DNA of 64,000 nucleotides. It comes from Modicisalibacter coralii. Its GTDB lineage: Bacteria; Pseudomonadota; Gammaproteobacteria; Pseudomonadales; Halomonadaceae. The notes below the pieces were generated by a model. The model worked only from the letters and a program-made list of their open reading frames with translations, had not been told where the DNA came from and searched no databases. Below are positions 47,826-56,848 of this stretch, one piece after another. The translations under genes and the position numbers were made by a program. The first letter of the stretch is position 1; every line of letters begins with the position of its first letter. The stretch covers positions 113,171-177,170 of the forward strand of contig NZ_QWBW01000009.1 in the NCBI RefSeq assembly GCF_004117855.1, given 5' to 3'.

Positions 47826-49601
47826 TCACTCGGCGCCGGTGCCTGGTCCAGACGTCGTCGGCGCCTCGCCAGCGTCATTCAACCAGCGGTGGGCAAGGCG
47901 CCGGGCGCGGTCGAAATCGGCGCAATGATTCAAACGGCGGCGCACGCTGTGGATGCCGGTACGCTTGAGCTTGACGATCTGGCGCGGTGTCAGGCCGACG
48001 AAGATCAGGCCCACCTCGCGGCGGCGCATCTCGTCGACCAGGCTGCGCAGCGCGACCAGTGCCGTGCCGTCGATACTCGGGACCTGACGCATGTCGATCA
48101 ACACGATTCGCACCTGCGGGTCGGTGATGTGCAGCGCCGCCAGTGCCTTGTCGGCGACGCCGAAGAACATCGGACCGGCGATCGAATAGGCCGCCACGCT
48201 GGGCGGCAGGTCGCCGAGTTGCGGTTGCCGGTCGCTATCCAGGCGCGCGGTTCGCGACAGGGCGCTCATGCGGTGGATGAAAAGCGCCGCCGCCATGCCG
48301 ATGCCCACGCCCACTGCCAGCACCATGTCGAACACCACGGTGAGCACGAAGCACAGTGCCAGGATCGCGATATCGCCGGCCGGCGCGGTGCGCAGGGTGC
48401 GCAGGAACAGGTGGGCCTCGCTCATGTTCCAGGCGATGATGAACAGCAGCGCGGCCAGCGACGCCATGGGCACGCGGCCGAGCAGGCCGGCCAGACCGAT
48501 CACCGCCAGCAGCACCACCAGCGAGTGGACCACCGCCGACAGCGGCGAGCGGGCGCCGCTGCGAATGTTGGTGGCGGTTCGCGCCAGTGCGCCGGTTGCG
48601 GTGATGCCGCCGAAGAAGGGGGCGCACAGGTTGCCCAGCCCCTGGCCGATCAGCTCGGCGTTGGGGTCGTGGCGGCCGCGGGTCATGCCGTCGGCGACGA
48701 CCGCGCAGAGCAGCGATTCGATGGCTGCCAGCATGGCGATGGCGAAGGCCGGCCCGAGCAGTTGGCGCAACAGCTCGAAGCTCAGGCCGAGCGGCTGGCC
48801 GTCAGGCCCGGGGGCATTCCAGGGCAGGTCGAACCGGGGCGCGATCGGCGGAATGCCCTGGCCGCTCGTGCCATCCAGCGACCAGTGAAAGCGCGAGTCG
48901 ATGGTGGCGACCTGGCCGGGTAGCCAGTGATCGATCACCAAGGCCGCCAGGGCGCCCGCCACCAGCCCGGCCAGCGGCGCCGGTACCGGCGTCTTCAGGC
49001 GCGGCCAGACGAGCAGCACCGCCAGGGTGAGCACCCCGACGGACAGTTCCTGGGGCTGCACGGAGGGCAGCGCGGCGACGATGTGGCCCAGGTTGGCGAT
49101 GTAGCTGTCGCCCAGCTCGACCGTCAGCCCCAGGAAGTCGGGAATCTGCAGGGTGGCGATGACCACCGCGATGCCGGCGGTGAAACCCAGCACCACCGGG
49201 TAGGGCACGAACTGGATCAGTGCGCCGAGCCGCGCCGCTCCCAGTCCGACCAGGATCAGGCCGGCCATCAGCGAGGCGAGTAGCAGCCCGCCGAGGCCGT
49301 ACTGCTGCACGATGGGAAAGAGGATCACCACGAAGGCGGCGGTCGGCCCCGAGACATTGAAGCGGGCGCCCCCCGTCAGGGCGATCACGATCCCGGCGAC
49401 GATCGCCGTGTACAGACCGTGCTGTGGCGCCACCCCGGTGGCGATGGCCAGCGCCATGGACAGCGGGACGGCGACGATACCGATGGTCAGCCCCGCGAGC
49501 AGATCGCTGCGCAACTCGCGCACGCCATATCCCTCCCGCCAGGCCTCGCGCAGTCCCGTGGCCAGGCGCGGCCCTGTCCAGCGTCGCTCGCCGTCGCTCA
49601 T
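47826..49601 (-). CDS. SulP family anion transporter with STAS domain
   Basis: A 591-residue SLC26/SulP transporter. The N-terminal DLLAGLTIGIVAVPLSMALAIATGVAPQHGLYTAIVAGIVIALTGG is the diagnostic SulP signature, followed by about a dozen helices. Cytoplasmic STAS domain, about 450-555, with GPMFFGVADKALAAL and VLIDMRQVPSIDGTALVALRSL. Members move sulfate, bicarbonate, dicarboxylates or other anions; the substrate here is not evident and no carbonic anhydrase or sulfur gene is adjacent. The start is ATG 49601. It diverges from rnz, with about 130 bp between. Confidence 0.92.
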   Translation of the reverse strand: MSDGERRWTGPRLATGLREAWREGYGVRELRSDLLAGLTIGIVAVPLSMALAIATGVAPQHGLYTAIVAGIVIALTGGARFNVSGPTAAFVVILFPIVQQYGLGGLLLASLMAGLILVGLGAARLGALIQFVPYPVVLGFTAGIAVVIATLQIPDFLGLTVELGDSYIANLGHIVAALPSVQPQELSVGVLTLAVLLVWPRLKTPVPAPLAGLVAGALAALVIDHWLPGQVATIDSRFHWSLDGTSGQGIPPIAPRFDLPWNAPGPDGQPLGLSFELLRQLLGPAFAIAMLAAIESLLCAVVADGMTRGRHDPNAELIGQGLGNLCAPFFGGITATGALARTATNIRSGARSPLSAVVHSLVVLLAVIGLAGLLGRVPMASLAALLFIIAWNMSEAHLFLRTLRTAPAGDIAILALCFVLTVVFDMVLAVGVGIGMAAALFIHRMSALSRTARLDSDRQPQLGDLPPSVAAYSIAGPMFFGVADKALAALHITDPQVRIVLIDMRQVPSIDGTALVALRSLVDEMRRREVGLIFVGLTPRQIVKLKRTGIHSVRRRLNHCADFDRARRLAHRWLNDAGEAPTTSGPGTGAE

Positions 49602-49734
49602 CGTCGTGTCTTCCTCTATCGAATCGGGAAAGCATCGATGTTACCAAGGCGCGACAGGGACGCGCTGGGGCATTTTTACCGATACGCCCGCTTGACCCAC
49701 AATGGTCTTCCACGTTCCCCACAGGCGAGTCCGT

Positions 49735-50739
49735 ATGCGTCTCCATTTCCTGGGTACCTCCGCCGGTGTACCGACCCGTTCGCGCAACGTCTCCGCCGTG
49801 GCCCTGCAGCCCGAGACGGGCAAGCGCTGGTACCTGATCGATTGCGGCGAGGCGACCCAGCATCGCCTGATGCGCACGTCGCTGACCCTGCCCAATCTCG
49901 AGACGATCCTGATCACTCACGTCCACGGCGATCACTGCTATGGCCTGCCGGGGCTGCTGGCCAGCGCCTCGCTGGCCGGCCGTGAACGCCCGCTGAGCGT
50001 GGTCGGCCCGCCGGCGATCCGCGACTTCCTCGACGCCGTGCAGGCCACCACCGGGCTGCATCTGAGCTTTGCGCTGGATTTCATCGCCGTGGAGCCGGCG
50101 CAGGGTCCCCTCGAGTTGGCCGACTTCCGGGTCGAGAGCGCCGCGCTTTCCCACGGCGTGGCCTCCTACGCCTATGCCTTCACCGAGCGGCACGTCGAGC
50201 GCCAGCTCGACCGCGACCGGCTGATCGCGCTGGGGCTGCCGCCGGGTCCGGCCTGGGGGCGGCTGCAGCGCGGCGAGGACGCGTTCCTCGCTGATGGCAC
50301 CCGGATCGCGAGCGACGCTGTCCGGCGTGCCTCGCGACGCGCGCGCAAGGCGGTGATCGCCGGCGACAACGACACCCCGGCGCGTCTCGGCCGGCTGTGC
50401 GAGGGCGCCGACGTGCTGGTCCACGAGGCCACCTACACCGAACCGGTCGTCGCGCGGCTGGGCACCGACAACGACCACAGCACGGCGGCGCGGGTGGCGA
50501 GGTTCGCCGCGTCCGAGGAGCTCCCGAGCCTGATCCTGACCCACTTCAGCCCGCGTTATGCAACGCGCCGCGATGCCTCGCCCTCGATCGCCGACATCGA
50601 GCACGAAGCCCGAGCCCATTTCAGCGGCGCCCTGTTCCTGGCCCGGGATCGGGCCACGTACGGCGTGAACCGCGAGGGCAGCGTCGAAGCGCCCGATGGC
50701 GAGAACGAAGGACCGTTGCATGAAGGAGAAACGCCATGA
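49735..50739 (+). CDS. rnz: Ribonuclease Z
   Basis: A 334-residue metallo-beta-lactamase-fold protein of the short RNase Z (ElaC) type. It begins MRLHFLGTSAGVPTRSRNVSAVAL. The zinc motif is His62-V-His64-G-Asp66-His67, with later ligands in SHGVASYAY, IAGDNDT, LVHEATY and LILTHFSPRY. The HEATY and HFSPRY motifs are specific to RNase Z, which trims tRNA 3' trailers. The C-terminal ~20 residues (GSVEAPDGENEGPLHEGETP) are an acidic, poorly conserved tail. Its stop overlaps the next gene's start by four bases. Confidence 0.93.
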   Translation: MRLHFLGTSAGVPTRSRNVSAVALQPETGKRWYLIDCGEATQHRLMRTSLTLPNLETILITHVHGDHCYGLPGLLASASLAGRERPLSVVGPPAIRDFLDAVQATTGLHLSFALDFIAVEPAQGPLELADFRVESAALSHGVASYAYAFTERHVERQLDRDRLIALGLPPGPAWGRLQRGEDAFLADGTRIASDAVRRASRRARKAVIAGDNDTPARLGRLCEGADVLVHEATYTEPVVARLGTDNDHSTAARVARFAASEELPSLILTHFSPRYATRRDASPSIADIEHEARAHFSGALFLARDRATYGVNREGSVEAPDGENEGPLHEGETP

Positions 50740-51347
50740 CCGCCTCGACCAGCCTTTGGGAGATGACCCTCGCCGGCTTTCGCGATGCCATCGAATCGCG
50801 CTCCACGCCGGGCTGCGGCGCCGCCGCGGCGGCCTCGGCGGGGCTCGGCATGGCGCTGGTGCTCAAGGGACTGCGCATCACCCGGGACAAGCACGACGAC
50901 GCGCCGGAGGCGATGCACCAGGCGATCGAGCGCGCCGACGCGCTCTTGGCCCAGCTCGGCGACTACGCCGACGAGGATGTCGAGGCGTTCGAGGCCTACC
51001 TGGTCGCCGTCAAGCTGCCCCACGCTGACGACGCGCAGCGCGAGCGCCGTGAGCACGCCATCGCCCGCGCCGCCGAGCGGGCCAATGACGTGCCGCTGGG
51101 GGCCGCGCGGGTCTGTCACGAGGGACTGGTGCTGAGCGTCGAGGCCCTGGCGCTCACCGCCGACAATCTGCAGAGCGATACCCGCGCCGGCGCACTGATG
51201 CTGCACTCGGGGCTGAGCGCCTTGCTGCTCGGTGTCGAGGCCAATCTGGCGAGTCTCGACGATGCCGACGAGCGCGAGGCCCTGGCCCGCTCGCGGGATG
51301 CCCTGCAGGAGGCGGCCGATCGCTGCCGCGACGACCTGCTGCGCTGA
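50736..51347 (+). CDS. Cyclodeaminase/cyclohydrolase (FTCD_C/FchA) family protein
   Basis: A 203-residue all-helical protein. MTLAGFRDAIESRSTPGCGAAAAASAGLGMALVLKGLRITRDK is the typical start of formimidoyl-tetrahydrofolate cyclodeaminase/methenyl-THF cyclohydrolase domains (P-x-P-G-G-G-S/A in the canonical form, here TPGCGAAA). EDVEAFEAYLVAVKLPHA and ERANDVPLGAARVCHEGL also match. It probably acts on a one-carbon-loaded folate in the cytoplasm, but the altered GGG motif leaves activity uncertain. Translational coupling to rnz (ATGA) is unusual; no histidine-degradation gene is adjacent. Confidence 0.82.
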   Translation: MTASTSLWEMTLAGFRDAIESRSTPGCGAAAAASAGLGMALVLKGLRITRDKHDDAPEAMHQAIERADALLAQLGDYADEDVEAFEAYLVAVKLPHADDAQRERREHAIARAAERANDVPLGAARVCHEGLVLSVEALALTADNLQSDTRAGALMLHSGLSALLLGVEANLASLDDADEREALARSRDALQEAADRCRDDLLR

Positions 51348-51493
51348 ACCCGCCGGCTTACGTCGGTTGCGGCGCCGGGATCGCCGTTCGCGCGCAACAG
51401 CGCAATAATGTCCAAGTCCCGGCATCTCACCGGTGATAGCGTGGTCGGTGACAGGACGGCGATGGGACGACGATGGCGTCCGGGAGGTGCAGG

Positions 51494-52327
51494 GTGTCGC
51501 AATCAGAGAGTCGCTTTCGCTTCGCCAGGAGCCCGCTGCTGCCGGATCTCACCGTGCTGCAGGCGGCGATGCGCGATTTCAGCTACGACCGTCACGCCCA
51601 CGAGGAGTACGCCTTCGGCGTCACCCTCAGCGGGCGCCAGGATTTCTTCAGCAGCGGCAGCTACCACCGTAGCCCGCCCGGCAACGTCATCGCCTTCAAT
51701 CCGGATCAGATTCACGACGGCGAGGCCGGCGACGGCGGCACGCTCGACTACGTGATGGTCTATGTCCACCCACAGCGGCTTGCGCCACTGTTCGCCAGTG
51801 CGCTGGGCCACGAGGCGGCGGGTGAGTTCCGCATCGGCGAGACCTTGATGCAGGACGCGGCACTGCGCCGTGCCATTCTCGAGCTGGCATGGCGAGTCAC
51901 CAGGGAGACGGGCAGTCGCATCGAGCAGGAGCAGGCGCTCTACCGGATCGCCACCCGTCTGGCACAGCGCGCCGGGCGCTGGGAACCCGACGCCCGGACG
52001 CGCCGCAGCGATGCGCTGCTCGGCCGGGCCAAGGCGTATATCCACGCCCACGTCGGTGACGACCTGTCGCTGGATGACATCAGCCGCGCCGCCAATCTGT
52101 CGAAGTATCACTTCCTGCGGCTGTTTCGTCGGCAGTTCGGCATCACGCCGCACCAGTACGTGCTCAACTGCCGCGTCAACGCCGCGCGCAGCGAGCTCGA
52201 CGCCGGTGGGGATCTCGGTGACGTCGCGCTGCGCTACGGCTTCGCCGACCTCAGCCACTTCAACCGGCGCTTCAAGCGCATCTACGGCATGACGCCGCAC
52301 CAGTATCGACGCCACGTCAGCCGCTGA
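51494..52327 (+). CDS. AraC family regulator with cupin sensor domain
   Basis: A 277-residue regulator. The N-terminal AraC-type cupin (about 10-150) contains YDRHAHEEYAFGVTLSGRQDF and GNVIAFNPDQIHDG. The C-terminal HTH pair contains LSLDDISRAANLSKYHFLRLFRRQFGITPHQYVLNCRVNAAR and VALRYGFADLSHFNRRFKRIYGMTPHQYRR. GTG 51494 has GGAGG six bases upstream and fits the fold better than ATG 51473. It lies 15 bp before a LysE-type exporter gene. AraC/LysE pairs of this kind usually regulate their own exporter in response to an amino acid. Confidence 0.9.
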   Translation: MSQSESRFRFARSPLLPDLTVLQAAMRDFSYDRHAHEEYAFGVTLSGRQDFFSSGSYHRSPPGNVIAFNPDQIHDGEAGDGGTLDYVMVYVHPQRLAPLFASALGHEAAGEFRIGETLMQDAALRRAILELAWRVTRETGSRIEQEQALYRIATRLAQRAGRWEPDARTRRSDALLGRAKAYIHAHVGDDLSLDDISRAANLSKYHFLRLFRRQFGITPHQYVLNCRVNAARSELDAGGDLGDVALRYGFADLSHFNRRFKRIYGMTPHQYRRHVSR

Positions 52328-52342
52328 ACGGGACACTGTCAC

Positions 52343-52948
52343 ATGTTGGGAATCCTCGCCTATGCCCTGGGGGTGATGTACACCCCCGGGCCCGTGAATC
52401 TGCTCGGCCTGAATGCCGGACTCAACGGCCAGGGCCGTGCCTCGCTGGGTTTCTGCCTGGGCGTGGGCACGGCGATGCTGGGCCTGTTCCTGATCTTCGG
52501 CCTGGTGGGCGCGGCCTGGGTGGAGGGGGCACTGCTGACGGTGGTCGGCGCGCTGGGCTGTGCTTACATCCTCTATCTGGCGGCGAAGCTCGCCCGGGCC
52601 GGCGTCGAGATCGATGTCGACCGGCCCGCCGCGCAGGCCCTGCGATTTCGCGACGGCCTGCTGATGCAGCTGCTCAATCCCAAGGGCGTGGTCGCCACCC
52701 TGCCGATCGCCACGCTGCAGTTCCCGGCGGCGGGCATCCACGGCGTCGCGTTGATCGCCTGGTCGCTGGGGCTGGCGCTGCTGGCGGTGGGCGCACCGGG
52801 GAGCTATGCGCTGGTGGGCGCGCTGCTGGGAAGGCGCATCGCCGATCCACGGCTCTTTCGGGGGTTCAATCTGGCGATGGCGATCCTGCTCGCCGGCGTG
52901 GCGATCTCGATCGGCTACGAACACGTCTATCGGCCGCTCGCGGCGTGA
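52343..52948 (+). CDS. LysE family exporter (paired with AraC regulator)
   Basis: A 201-residue, six-helix protein. MYTPGPVNLLGLNAGLNGQGRASLGFCLGVGTAM is the family's N-terminal signature (P-G-P then G). FRDGLLMQLLNPKGVVATLPI is the conserved NPK segment. LysE-type proteins export amino acids or related metabolites across the inner membrane. The gene follows the AraC gene by 15 bp, so the two are very likely one unit. Confidence 0.9.
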   Translation: MLGILAYALGVMYTPGPVNLLGLNAGLNGQGRASLGFCLGVGTAMLGLFLIFGLVGAAWVEGALLTVVGALGCAYILYLAAKLARAGVEIDVDRPAAQALRFRDGLLMQLLNPKGVVATLPIATLQFPAAGIHGVALIAWSLGLALLAVGAPGSYALVGALLGRRIADPRLFRGFNLAMAILLAGVAISIGYEHVYRPLAA

Positions 52949-52967
52949 CCGGTTTCGGGACGGGCAT

Positions 52968-53435
52968 TCAGGCCGGCAGCTTGCAGACATCCACCCACTC
53001 GGCGTCCACCAGGTCGGCCAGCCGCTCGGGCGTCAGACGCACGGCGCTGTGGGTGGCTCCGGCGGCGGGCAGTACCTCGGCATAGGCGCGCAGCGATGCG
53101 TCGCAGTACACCGGCAGCGGGGTCGCCAGGCCAAACGGACAGACGCCACCCACCGGATGGCCGGTGAGCGCCAGCACCGTCTCGGCGTCGAGCATCTTGG
53201 CCTTGGCCTCGAAGGTCTCGCGCATCTTGCGGTTGTCGATGCGCGCCTCGCCGCTCGCCACCACCAGGACCCGCCGCTCGCCGACGCGAAAGGCCAGCGT
53301 CTTGGCGATCTGCCCCGGCTCGACGCCATGGGCCTCGGCGGCCAGCGCCACCGTCGCGGTGCTGGTTTCCAGCTCGATGACGTCGAGATCGGGGGCGCGC
53401 TCGGCAAGGAAGGTGCGAACGGTGTCGAGGCTCAT
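52968..53435 (-). CDS. YbaK/EbsC-type aminoacyl-tRNA deacylase
   Basis: A 155-residue single-domain protein of the YbaK/ProX superfamily, which hydrolyses mischarged aminoacyl-tRNAs. AKTLAFRVGERRVLVVASGEARIDNRKMRETF contains the catalytic-lysine region (K in QIAKTL). TGHPVGGVCPFGLATPLPVYCDASL is the conserved GxxxGGxxPxG loop. Unlike E. coli YbaK (159 residues), it looks closest to the stand-alone branch with VCPFG. ATG 53435 has GGAG upstream; the longer frame to 53474 is not conserved. It is convergent with the LysE gene. Confidence 0.88.
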   Translation of the reverse strand: MSLDTVRTFLAERAPDLDVIELETSTATVALAAEAHGVEPGQIAKTLAFRVGERRVLVVASGEARIDNRKMRETFEAKAKMLDAETVLALTGHPVGGVCPFGLATPLPVYCDASLRAYAEVLPAAGATHSAVRLTPERLADLVDAEWVDVCKLPA

Positions 53436-53502
53436 GAGTCGGGCTCCGGGGGCAATGAATGAACCCCCAGGCATAACCGAAAGTCGGGCCTCGCGCCACC
53501 CG

Positions 53503-54138
53503 TCAGGCCGGCAGTCGTATCCGGAACAGCGATACGCCCAGCCCGATGAACAGCCCGCCGAGGGTACGCTGGAAACGTCTGGCCCACCGCGGCGAGCGCA
53601 GCCGATGCGCCAGGCGGCCGGCCAGCAGGCCGTAACCCATCAGGGCCAGGAACGACATCGTCATGATCGTCGCGATCAGGATCAGGAACTGGGGCAGAAG
53701 CGGCCGGCTCGCGGCGATGAACTGGGGGAACAGCGCCGAGAAGAACAGAATCGCCTTGGGGTTGCTGATCGCCACCAGGTAGCCCTCGCCGAAGGTCTTA
53801 AACGGTGACCAGCCGGTTGGCGCCCGTGTCGCGGACAGCGCGGCCAGCAGCGACGACGAGGAGCGCCACTGGCGGATACCCAGATAGATCAGGTAAAGGG
53901 CGCCGCAGGTCTTGAGCAGCGTGAACAGCCATTCCGAGGTGTGCAGTACCGCGCCCAGCCCCAGGGTCGCCAGCCCCGCCACGCAGGCGATGCCGGTGAT
54001 GTTGCCCAGCGACGACGCCGCGACCCGCCACGTGCCGCCGCTCAATCCGTTGCGCAGGGCGACGAGCGCCGCGGGACCGGGGCTCAGCGTGGCCGCGGCG
54101 GCGAAGGTGATGTAAAGCAACCAGACGGACAGGGACAT
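53503..54138 (-). CDS. LysE/RhtB family exporter
   Basis: A 211-residue membrane protein beginning MSLSVWLLYITFAAAATLSPGPAALVALRNGLSGGTWRVAASSLGNITGI, the RhtB-type signature. A central FKTFGEGYLVAISNPKAILFFSALFPQFI carries the conserved NPK motif. Such proteins export homoserine, threonine or similar amino acids. It is in the same direction as, and 22 bp downstream of, the quinone-reductase-type gene, so the two may be co-transcribed. Confidence 0.9.
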   Translation of the reverse strand: MSLSVWLLYITFAAAATLSPGPAALVALRNGLSGGTWRVAASSLGNITGIACVAGLATLGLGAVLHTSEWLFTLLKTCGALYLIYLGIRQWRSSSSLLAALSATRAPTGWSPFKTFGEGYLVAISNPKAILFFSALFPQFIAASRPLLPQFLILIATIMTMSFLALMGYGLLAGRLAHRLRSPRWARRFQRTLGGLFIGLGVSLFRIRLPA

Positions 54139-54160
54139 GGGATCTCCGGGACTTCGGGCG

Positions 54161-54910
54161 TCAGGGCCGCCAGCGTAGTGGATGGGTCTCTCGTAGTATG
54201 CCGTCGTCGTCCCAGTCCGCCCAGCCGGTGAAGGGGATCGGTGTCTCGTCGTCGAGCCCCTCCAGGCGCCCGGCCCAGCGGGCCTTGTCGGCCTCGAGCT
54301 GTCGCCGGAAGCTCGCTTCCGCCTGATAGCTCAGTCCGCCACCCTGAACGCCATAGGTCAGCTGCGGCGCGAGCACGTCGAAGCCGACGTAGTAGAGCGA
54401 GCAGTGGATCGGCCACAGCAGCGTGGTGATGTCGGCGCTGCGCCCGAATCGCGAGAAGGTCGCCGCCGGAGCGCCGGTGGTGACCGAGCAGAGTGCCCGT
54501 CGGCCTTTGAGCGGGCCGCGGTCGAAGCGGCGATTGCCCGAGTAGAGTCCGCCGTAGACGAACACCCGGTCGAACCAGCCCTTGAGCATCGCCGGCTGGG
54601 CGTGCCACCACAGCGGAAACTGCAGGATCACCAGCTCGGCACGCCACAGCCGGTCGATCTCGCGCTGGACGTCGGTCGGCAGGGTCCCCGAGTCGTGATG
54701 ATAGCGCTGTTCGGTCAGCGCCGAGAAATACCCGCCGTCGGCCCGAGCCGGATAGTGGGTGGCTCGCTCGACCGGGTCGAAGTGCTGGGCGTAGAGGTCG
54801 CTGACCTCGATGCGGTGGCCGGCGCGCTCCAGTGTCTCGATCGCGACATCGGTGAGTGCCGCGTTGAACGAGTGGGGTTCAGGGTGACAGTGGACGATCA
54901 GGACCTGCAT
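54161..54910 (-). CDS. NAD(P)H dehydrogenase (quinone)/MdaB-type flavodoxin-fold oxidoreductase
   Basis: A 249-residue flavoprotein. MQVLIVHCHPEPHSFNAALTDVA is the FMN/FAD phosphate loop. LVILQFPLWWHAQPAMLKGWFDRVFVYGGLYS is the diagnostic WxxxPAxLKGWxDRV motif of the NQO/YabF/KefF branch, and VTTGAPAATFSR is the third cofactor loop. It catalyses two-electron reduction of quinones or similar compounds. I start at ATG 54910. It diverges from a LysR regulator about 100 bp away that probably controls it. Confidence 0.92.
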   Translation of the reverse strand: MQVLIVHCHPEPHSFNAALTDVAIETLERAGHRIEVSDLYAQHFDPVERATHYPARADGGYFSALTEQRYHHDSGTLPTDVQREIDRLWRAELVILQFPLWWHAQPAMLKGWFDRVFVYGGLYSGNRRFDRGPLKGRRALCSVTTGAPAATFSRFGRSADITTLLWPIHCSLYYVGFDVLAPQLTYGVQGGGLSYQAEASFRRQLEADKARWAGRLEGLDDETPIPFTGWADWDDDGILRETHPLRWRP

Positions 54911-55011
54911 GACAATCTCCGCGTCGATGGCTGTTTCATCACGGTAGATATTGCGGTAACGGACAGGAATTCCCGATACTTGCAAGACAGGTTTGCAGAA
55001 ATGAACAGGTA

Positions 55012-55923
55012 ATGAACGCACACACGCTGCCCTGGGGCGACCTGCAGGTAGTCCTGGCGATCGTCGAGGCGGGCTCTCTGGCGGGCGCGGCGCGTCGGCT
55101 GGGGGTCAGCCATGCCACCGTGTTCCGGCGTCTCGGCGCGCTCGAGAAGCGCCTGGGCGTGCGTCTGTTCGAGCGTGCGCGCAGCGGCTACGCGCCAACG
55201 CCGGCCGGCGACGACCTGGCGGCGACCGCGTCCCGCGTGGCCGAGGAGATCGACGGTGCCGAGCGACGCCTGCTGGGGCGCGATCTGGCGTTGTCGGGCA
55301 GTCTGCGCATCACGACCACCGACACCCTGCTGATGGGGCTGCTGACCCCGCTGTTCGCCGAATTCCGCGCGGCGCATCCGCGTATCACCTTGGAGGTGGC
55401 GGTTTCCAATCGTCCCCTGAACCTCGGTCGACGCGATGCCGACATCGCCATTCGTCCCAGCAACGCCCCGCCCGAGACGCTGGTCGGGCGGCGGGCCGGG
55501 CGCATCGCCCAGGCGGTGTACGCGCCTCGGGGATCCGCCACGCAGGCCGATGAACTGCCCTGGGTGGGACCCGACGCGCACCTCGGTTATCCAGCACTCG
55601 AGGCGTGGATGCGTCGGCGTGGCGTCGATTCGCATGTCGGTTATCGGGTCGACAGCATGCTCGGCATGCTGGCAGCGGTACGCTCGGGGCTCGGTCAGGG
55701 TGTATTGCCGTGCTATCTGGCCGACGGCGAACCGGCCCTGTGCCGCCGGGACGAGCCGATCGCCGAGCTGGCCACCGATCTGTGGCTGCTGACTCATCCG
55801 GATCTGCGACGCACGGCGCGGGTGCTGGCGTTCTTCGATGCCATGGCAATCGGTCTGGCGGCAAGGGCGGGCCCACTGGCGGGCGTGGTGGCTCAGTCGA
55901 CAGCTCAGCCCGGGCAGCCATGA
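55012..55923 (+). CDS. LysR family transcriptional regulator (divergent from the quinone reductase)
   Basis: A 303-residue LysR protein. The N-terminal HTH is LPWGDLQVVLAIVEAGSLAGAARRLGVSHATVFRRLGALEKRLG, followed by VRLFERARSGYAPTPAGDDLA. The effector domain (about 90-295) includes LRITTTDTLLMGLLTPLFAEFRAAHPRITLEV and GVLPCYLADGEP. Its divergent arrangement with the flavoprotein gene, with a 101-bp shared promoter, is the classic LysR layout and suggests redox- or quinone-responsive control of that gene and the downstream exporter. Confidence 0.93.
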   Translation: MNAHTLPWGDLQVVLAIVEAGSLAGAARRLGVSHATVFRRLGALEKRLGVRLFERARSGYAPTPAGDDLAATASRVAEEIDGAERRLLGRDLALSGSLRITTTDTLLMGLLTPLFAEFRAAHPRITLEVAVSNRPLNLGRRDADIAIRPSNAPPETLVGRRAGRIAQAVYAPRGSATQADELPWVGPDAHLGYPALEAWMRRRGVDSHVGYRVDSMLGMLAAVRSGLGQGVLPCYLADGEPALCRRDEPIAELATDLWLLTHPDLRRTARVLAFFDAMAIGLAARAGPLAGVVAQSTAQPGQP

Positions 55924-56059
55924 CCACACCGTCATCCGCCGACAAGCCCGGTGTGGCCGGGCAGGATCCGCTTGAGTGGCTACGCTGGGGGGAGCGGCAG
56001 CACTGCCGTCACGAAAATGTCTCACAGGGACGATCGTCAGCGACGACAAGGAGCCAGTC

Positions 56060-56848
56060 ATGTCACATCGTCACGACAGGAATTGCGCGCATTGCTCGGG
56101 GATCGGTGCGGCCGGCGCCCTCGGTCTTGGGCTGGTGGCCGGGGTGGCCGCGGCTGCCGGGGTGCTGGTGGGGCGCAAGGCGTCCACCACGGCGCGCCTG
56201 GGCAAGGGGCATCCGCTCAAGCACCGCATGCTCGACGTGGCTTCCGGCACCATGCAGCGCAAGATCCCGCTGGAGGCCATGAGCACCTACCTCAACGGCT
56301 TCCACATGTACGCCGACGAGATGGGGCGTCAAGTCGAGGCCTCGCACTTCTGTATTCATCTCGAGCCGGATCTCCACCAGTGCGTGATCTTCGATTCCAA
56401 CAAACCCGATGCACGGTTGATCGGTATCGAGTACATCATCAGCGAGTCACGCTTTCGCGCCCTGCCGGAAGCGGAAAAACGTCTCTGGCACAGCCACCAC
56501 TACGAGGTGAAGTCGGGCCTGCTGGTGGCGCCGGGCATTCCCGAGATGGCCGAGCATGCCTACTTCGAGGATCTCGTTACCACCTACGGCAAGACCTTTC
56601 ACACCTGGCAGTACGATCGCGATGACTTCCCCTACGGTGTGCCGCAACTGATGATGGGCTTCACCGACGACGGCCAGGCCGACCCGGATCTGGTCGCGGC
56701 CCGCGATCGGCGGCTGGGGATCTCGACCGCCGAGCGTCGTCGGCATCGCGGTGACATCGCCACGCCGGTGGTGGCGCCCGGCGCCAATAGCTGGGAGAGC
56801 GGGCGCATCGTGCAGACCACCCTGGAGGAGCGGCCCTTCAAACGATGA
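56060..56848 (+). CDS. DUF1264 (oil-body-associated-protein-like) family protein
   Basis: A 262-residue protein. The N-terminus is a short Cys/His-rich start (HRHDRNCAHCSG) followed by a hydrophobic Gly/Ala segment (about 16-40) that may be a membrane anchor or twin-arginine-like leader remnant. The conserved part reads EAMSTYLNGFHMYADEMGRQVEASHFCIHLEPDLHQCVIFDS, IGIEYIISESRFRALPEAEKRLWHSHHYEVKSG and KTFHTWQYDRDDFPYGVPQLMMGF, which matches DUF1264, the family of plant oil-body-associated proteins. Conserved histidines suggest metal binding, but no activity is established. AAGGAG precedes ATG 56060. Confidence 0.85.
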   Translation: MSHRHDRNCAHCSGIGAAGALGLGLVAGVAAAAGVLVGRKASTTARLGKGHPLKHRMLDVASGTMQRKIPLEAMSTYLNGFHMYADEMGRQVEASHFCIHLEPDLHQCVIFDSNKPDARLIGIEYIISESRFRALPEAEKRLWHSHHYEVKSGLLVAPGIPEMAEHAYFEDLVTTYGKTFHTWQYDRDDFPYGVPQLMMGFTDDGQADPDLVAARDRRLGISTAERRRHRGDIATPVVAPGANSWESGRIVQTTLEERPFKR

